This document shows, one piece after another, positions 59,134 to 64,000 of a DNA stretch of 64,000 nucleotides. The position numbers were made by a program, and so were the translations under genes. The notes under the pieces were generated by a model. The model had not been told where the DNA came from and did no database searches. It worked only from the letters and a program-made list of their open reading frames with translations. Source of the stretch: Apium graveolens. Its lineage: Eukaryota > Streptophyta > Magnoliopsida > Apiales > Apiaceae. The stretch lies in assembly GCF_009905375.1 (NCBI RefSeq), contig NC_133647.1, positions 78,668,231 to 78,732,230 of the forward strand, in the 5' to 3' direction. Positions within the stretch are counted from its first letter, which is position 1. Every line of letters begins with the position of its first letter.

Positions 59134-60342
59134 GGAGAATCAACATTTGAGCGTGGCCACGCATTTCATAGTCTAGCTCACACAAGAGGCCAATAATATC
59201 ACTCCTAAAATAGGAGGGTTAAATCTCATCTAGATCATTCATATTTCTCATACGATTCATAATATACCCAATGTCCACTTTTATCATTACCCGGTCAAGG
59301 ATAACTTTTAATGGAATCAATGTATATTAATTCTCGTATAGAAATATAATGACTTCAGGTCTAAGGACCATTACATCATTATCACTGTGAGAATTACTTA
59401 TGACACAACAGACATGTAGAATCTCACATTGGGTCTATCCAGCACCATGTACATATACATCTGCCTGTGTTTTTGACTTTAGTATCACTATACCTATGAT
59501 CAATGAGATGTGATCATCAGTCAACAAACACACCTATCTTAATGCATTATTATTGTCCCTTAATAATAATACTCGACTAGGGACCTTTAGGATTATTGAT
59601 ACTATTCTCCTAATCTCATTTCTAAGTCACGTACTTAGAGATATAGAATTGCATATCATATTCCAAGGACATTTATTAATCTAACATTTATATCGCAGTA
59701 AATTAAGAATTAATAAATTATAAATAGAATAATCGATAGAACATAAACATTAATAATCCTAATGTCTTAAACTAAAACATCATAGTGTTGTCTCTAGGGC
59801 TCAAACACTAACAATCTCCCAATTGCACTAGAGCCAATCACCCATGTATCTAATACTCATGGAACTAGTATGACCATCGTACTTCTGTTGCGACAAAGCC
59901 TTAATCAGTGGGTCTGCAACACTATCATTACTATGCACTTTACATTTATATCTCCTTAATCATTAATCTCATTAATAAGGCGATATTTCCTAAGGACATG
60001 CCTAAACAGTCTTCATGGTTGTTTCAAAAAAATATCAATATATCCGGCTTCCATAGAATCATCAATATTCTTGTTATGAACTATTCAAGCTAACATCAAT
60101 TATATTTAGACAAAACACAAAATAGACATAAATTCGTAATCATCCTTGTCTGTCCAAAAATTAGGTTCAGAAACTAGTATCAGTGTAACCCTTTACAACC
60201 AGTTCCCTATCTTCTCCATAAACCAAAAATAAATCTTTAGTCCTCTTTAAGTACTTAAGAATATTCTTGAAAACTATCAAGTGACCCTCACCTGGATTAG
60301 ACTGGTATCTGATCGTCATGCTCAAAGCATACGAAACATCAG
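59134..60342 (-). mobile_element. Copia 2: 3' remnant of a Ty1/copia element, minus strand
   Basis: On the minus strand this reads RNase H fragment, polypurine tract, then LTR. The tract and LTR start are seen as plus-strand CTAACA at 59813 followed by ATCTCCCAATTGC. The LTR (59813 down to 59134) has TGTTAGTGTTTGAGCCC at its start. At its far end there is no CA end, so it was truncated at the junction with family 1. The interior is cut at 60342 by the sire 2 LTR. Confidence 0.75.
59821..60342 (-). pseudogene. Copia 2 RNase H fragment
   Basis: The minus-strand translation from 60342 reads SYALSMTIRYQSNPGEGH, FKNILKYLKRTKDLFLVYG and VKGYTDTSF, then a stop and frameshifts. This is the start of a copia RNase H; the tetrad residue Asp in YTDTSF is visible. 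The middle of the domain is missing or unrecognisable before the polypurine tract. Confidence 0.75.
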
Positions 60343-60938
60343 TGTTAGGTCACACACATTGTAGAGGGGGTGAATACAGTGTATAGCACAATCAAATCGA
60401 ATTCTAATAACACAAGTAACAGAAAACAGACTTTATTCAAAGCAATAAATTCTGTTACAGTATGGAACTGTCCTCTCTCAGTGATGAACAAATATCACGA
60501 GAGCTGCTAGGGTTACAATAAATAATCTTCTCGATAATGATAACACTTATAGTATAAACCCTATGTCTGTGTTTATATACTACACAGTTACAAGATAATC
60601 GCTAATTGATATGGAATATAATTCTGCTTCCTAAAATATATCAATCAGATATCTTTTCTTCCAAATATTCTATTCTTCATAGAATTCCTTCTTCATGCAT
60701 ATCTCTTCTTACGTTTGTCTTGATCTTTCAATCAGCCGCCTTCCTTATCTGAACGTTTCCTTTAAGTCCTGATATTATCTTCAGATAAATATCTCCTAAA
60801 CCTTAAGTACTGATGACTTAAGTTCTGACTTCAGTATAAGTGCTGATTTCAGTTAAGTACTGATTTGTCCTGTTTAAGTAAGATTTGAAAACTAAACATA
60901 AATTATATTAGACATGACATTATCAAATATATCTAACA
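60343..60938 (-). mobile_element. 3' LTR of sire 2
   Basis: On the minus strand the LTR starts TGTTAGATATATTTG and ends GTGTGTGACCTAACA, 596 bp. TATATAAA is at 60579-60572. Near its start (about 60800-60880) lies a cluster of short TAAGTNCTGATTTCAGT-like motifs. The end has the TATTCACCCCCTCTAC signature shared with the other sirevirus-like LTRs. Confidence 0.82.
60572..60579 (-). promoter_or_regulatory. TATA box in the sire 2 LTR
   Basis: TATATAAA on the minus strand in the context GTAGTATATAAACACAG, about 230 bp before the LTR end. Confidence 0.5.
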
Positions 60939-61141
60939 ATCTCCCCCAACTTGTAAATTAACATAATATACAAGTTTAACAGATATTTGATGATGTCAAA
61001 AACATTAAGTACAAATGCATGAGAATTTGACTAGATAACTACAACTTACAGTCCTTAAAGATTTACCAACTTTAACTTCTGATAACAACTTCAGTCTGTA
61101 TTTATATCAGAATTTAAGCAGTTGTAGATCTTGACTTGGCT
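60939..61141 (-). other. 3' untranslated region and polypurine tract of sire 2
   Basis: A non-coding AT-rich stretch between the extra ORF stop and the LTR. On the minus strand it ends in AAGTTGGGGGAGAT, the polypurine tract. Confidence 0.65.
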
Positions 61142-64000
61142 TCACTTTCTGATCTCTTCAATGTCAGGAGTTGTTCTGAGATAGTTATTTAATAAACATC
61201 TCTCAGCATATCTGAGTTCATCAATCATCCTCCTTTTAGCATCTTTAAGTTCTGCAGAATCTTCACCAGTTTGAAAGATTGCAGCCCTGAGATCATTAAT
61301 TTTAGCTTTCCTTATGTCCTGATCCAGTCTGATCAAATACCATTGTCAGACTCAAGATTGAATTCCACATCCTTTTAACCCAGAAAGGTAGTTATAATCT
61401 TAGCAGAGTTAGGCTTCATCTCAACAATATCACCCTTGTGATCTCTGTACTTTGGAAGATATGTGATGTCAAACTTTACAGAATAAAGCCTTTTCTGTCT
61501 CTGAATTTGACTCTTCAAATAGTTTGCAGCACTTTCTGTTATTTTGTCATTCACTTGAAGTGAGAATAATACATGTTCCAATTCTTTAAAATACTTCAGC
61601 GGAATGGCATTTTCCCTTATATGATAAACCCTACCATCTGTCATGAAGTACAACAAGATGTGTTCTCTCAAGTAGGTATGGTAAACCATCTGTACATATT
61701 CTAGTTGATTCAATCTTTCAGGAGTTGCTCCAATACCTGGTTCACTTAAGGAAGTTGGATCATTGGTTGTGTTTTGTATTCTTCTTTCATCAACACTACC
61801 CAATCCAGATTTATCTCTTGCTTCCTTTCCAGTAACCACTCTTGCTTCAAAACCACTTACAGTAGTCTTCAAAGGTTGAGTCTGTTTGGCCTTGGTGAAT
61901 CCTGGTAGGAGTACCTTTGAAGGTTTAACATGAGCAATGTCAGAGGTTTCCTTTGATTTATCTTCTGATATCAAGTTAACTTGAGCTATGTTAAAGGTTA
62001 CTTGCTTCTTTGAGATATCATAACTAACTATATCTTGACTCTGAACAACTTGAGCCATGTCAGAGGTTGTCTTAGAAATTTTTCTTGAAGTCAGAGCAAG
62101 ATCAGCATCTTCAACAGTATGTTCTTCATCCACGGGAGGCACATAAACCTTGATAGGTTCACCAACTTTCTCTTTGCCCTTGGACCTTGGATCTATCTGC
62201 AATTGTGATTTAGCCTTGGTTGCTTCAGGATTTGTTCTTTCTTTTATCACAATGCCTTTGGCCTTTGGAAGTTTCTTTTTACCAACAGAAGCTTCAGATT
62301 TAGATTTGACTTTTTCTGACTTAAGTCTAGCTTCTTCTTCCATCAGACTCTCAAAGTCCATTCCTGGATTTTCTTTCAGAAATAGTTGTCTTGATATTTC
62401 TTCATCAAGATCCAAAAGTTCATCAGAACTTATCCTTTTACCAGTAGCAGAAATAATTCTTTTTCCAGCATCAGAACTTATACTGTGACTTGTAATTTCA
62501 GCTCTTCTTGATGAGAAACTTCTACCTTGACCATGACCTACACCCATTCCAGAGTTTCCCTGGTCATCTTTTTCATCATCCTTCCCCTTCAGTGTCTTAA
62601 TAGTTTTGCATTTGGACTTAATTACTTTCTCCCCCTTTTTGGCATCAGCAGGTAAGAGAAGAGAGACAAACAATTCCACTGAGGCTTGGATTTCATCGAG
62701 TTGAGATTGCTGAGAAGCTTGATTTTTCAAAATATCATCAATCTGAGACTATTGCTTCTCTTGGGTCTTCTCAATGTAAGCAACTCTGTCAAAGGTAGGT
62801 TGGAAGAATTTTTTCTTATCAATTTTCTGAGTCGTTTCTTGCTTGAGCAATTCTTCCTGAATTTTTTGTAACTCTGCATGAGTTGTTGAATGGAGACCTT
62901 GAAGATGTCTAGTACTTAATGCAGTGACAGGAAGCTGTGTCTTGAAATCATCATTAATTAACATTTCATCAGCTTTTGCCAAGTGCTCAGCAAGAATCTT
63001 TTCAGATGGAACAAAGGTAACTGAGTTCCATTCCTTATTCCACTCCTGTCCTCTAGGAGTTTCACTCCAAGGTACTGGTGCTTCTCTTCGAACAAACTTC
63101 TTGACTAAGTCACTTTTGTGAATAGTTTGTTGAGGTGCATGTCCTGATGGACCAGCTGCAGTAGCATCTTCATTTATAGCAGCATCACCAGTAGTATCAG
63201 CATTTGAAGCATCAGAACTGACAAAATCAGTATCTTCTGATAAAACAACAGTATGAGAAGCAATTGAGGCTTCAGTATCATCCTCTAAGTGCTGAAATGT
63301 TTCCAAGTTCTGATCAACAGCCATATCCTGATGCTCACCTATATTCTGATCATCAACATCTAGATGCAGATAAGGTGTTGTAGACAATTCTAGAGTTTTA
63401 TTAGCATCAGTAAGTGGTGTTGTTGATGGATTAATTGTTGTTGGAGCTTCTAAGTAGAGAACCTCAGGCACAACCAGGTTATGAATATCAATTTCAACAC
63501 TTGTGCCTGGGTCTACAGGAGATACAGTTTCATGTACAGGAGACACAGATGGTGTGTTTGCCTTATCGGTAGCAGCTTCCTGAGTTGGGGACAATGGAGA
63601 GGGAGATGCAGTAGCTTCAACAAATTTTGGTTCTTTTGAGATCAGAGATTCCTGATCTCCTTCCTTAGCTGCTGCTTCCTCATCATCTGAAGCTGGCCTT
63701 TTAGCTCTCTATTTCTTGTATCTCTTTGAAGGTGGGGATTCCTTGGGAGGTTCAGCATAAGTCATTCTTCTAAGCCTTTTGAGAAGCTTAGATCCCCCAA
63801 TTCCAGAATCCTTCTGAGAAGGGACCTTCTCAGCTTCTTTAACAACAGGTTCTGATGCAGAAACCTGTTCCTCACTATCAGACTCATCTCTCAAAACAAT
63901 CCTCCTTCTCTTCTGTGGTGTCTGAGGGACAGTCTTTGTCCTCTTGGGCTTGGAAGATGAAGGCTTCACAGTATGTGCTGATGATGAAGGTTGAGCTATC
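61142..64000 (-). pseudogene. Extra ORF after pol of sire 2, nearly open
   Basis: One frame runs from the window edge to 61375 with only two internal TAG codons (near 63709 and 62749), then TAA at 61375. A frameshift near 61340 leads into a last open piece that ends at 61142. Composition, N to C: a basic Lys/Arg/Ser-rich part (64000-63710), a long Thr/Ser/Asp/Glu-rich disordered part, Gln/Lys-rich coiled-coil segments (about 62850-62650) and a more ordered domain (about 61750-61380; RLNQLEYVQMVYHTYLREHI, LKYFKELEHVLFSLQV). There is no transmembrane helix or signal peptide. Position and composition match the sire 1 ORF, although the sequences differ. The function is unknown. Confidence 0.65.

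Larger units (their letters stand above)
60343..64000 (-). mobile_element. Sire 2: sirevirus-like copia element, 3' part, minus strand
   Basis: The order on the minus strand is extra ORF (from the window edge to 61142), untranslated region, polypurine tract (GTTGGGGGAGAT) and 3' LTR. It was inserted in the copia 2 RNase H region. The target duplication would be the five bases before 60343 (ATCAG), but the other end is outside the window. Confidence 0.75.

Noticed and set aside
61142..64000. Retroviral-type envelope gene
   Set aside because: No signal peptide, transmembrane helix or cleavage site is visible; only the position is envelope-like.

Overview
The window reads as repeat-dense nuclear DNA of a flowering plant. 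Every recognisable coding stretch belongs to a plant transposable element: Ty3/gypsy chromovirus and Tat lineages, Ty1/copia including a sirevirus-like group with an extra ORF after pol, one L1-type LINE with a C-terminal RNase H, and one small TIR element. I found no host gene, tRNA, rRNA or CRISPR array. An asterid eudicot would fit the sirevirus-like ORFs, but that is only a guess.

Left nest (1-25119). Reading inwards from the left, element pieces sit inside one another: a non-coding giant-LTR element ('family 1', copy A, 1-8863) ends inside an antisense gene of a plus-strand Tat element (8864-12351). That element ends inside the 5' leader of a copia element (12352-17820, 'copia 1'). Copia 1 ends inside the protease region of a minus-strand Tat element (17821-20249), which sits in the extra 3' ORF of a sirevirus-like element (20250-25119, 'sire 1'). 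The sire 1 LTR carries a 332-bp MITE-like element. The left halves of all these elements should lie outside the window in mirror order.

Middle (25120-42550). A partial LTR is cut by a second sirevirus-like element ('sire 3', 25996-31612), which is itself truncated in its reverse transcriptase. There it is fused to the integrase tail of a Tekay-like chromovirus ('family 2'). That tail runs into an LTR (32065-35494) that also serves as the 5' LTR of a nearly complete family 2 element (36669-41327). This element has an intact extra ORF (35692-36210) upstream of a gag-pol full of stops. Its 3' LTR starts at 41328.

Right part (42551-64000). A full-length LINE on the minus strand (42551-47997) has both ORFs open, overlapping by ATGA, a poly(A) tail and 14-17-bp target-site duplications. 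It lies at the edge of family 1 copy B (5' LTR 48012-52139, non-coding interior to 57724, 3' LTR cut at 59133). Copies A and B share one collinear, degenerate interior, so the family probably moved after it had lost its coding capacity. Beyond it are a minus-strand copia remnant ('copia 2', 59134-60342) and the 3' end of a third minus-strand sirevirus-like element ('sire 2', 60343-64000) with another copy of the extra-ORF type.

The points most worth following up are the intact LINE, the spliced antisense gene with its own TATA box inside the Tat element, the mobilised non-coding family 1, the intact pre-gag ORF of family 2, and the extra 3' ORFs of the sirevirus-like elements. Many nonsense codons in the older elements look like C-to-T changes, as expected for silenced, methylated DNA.
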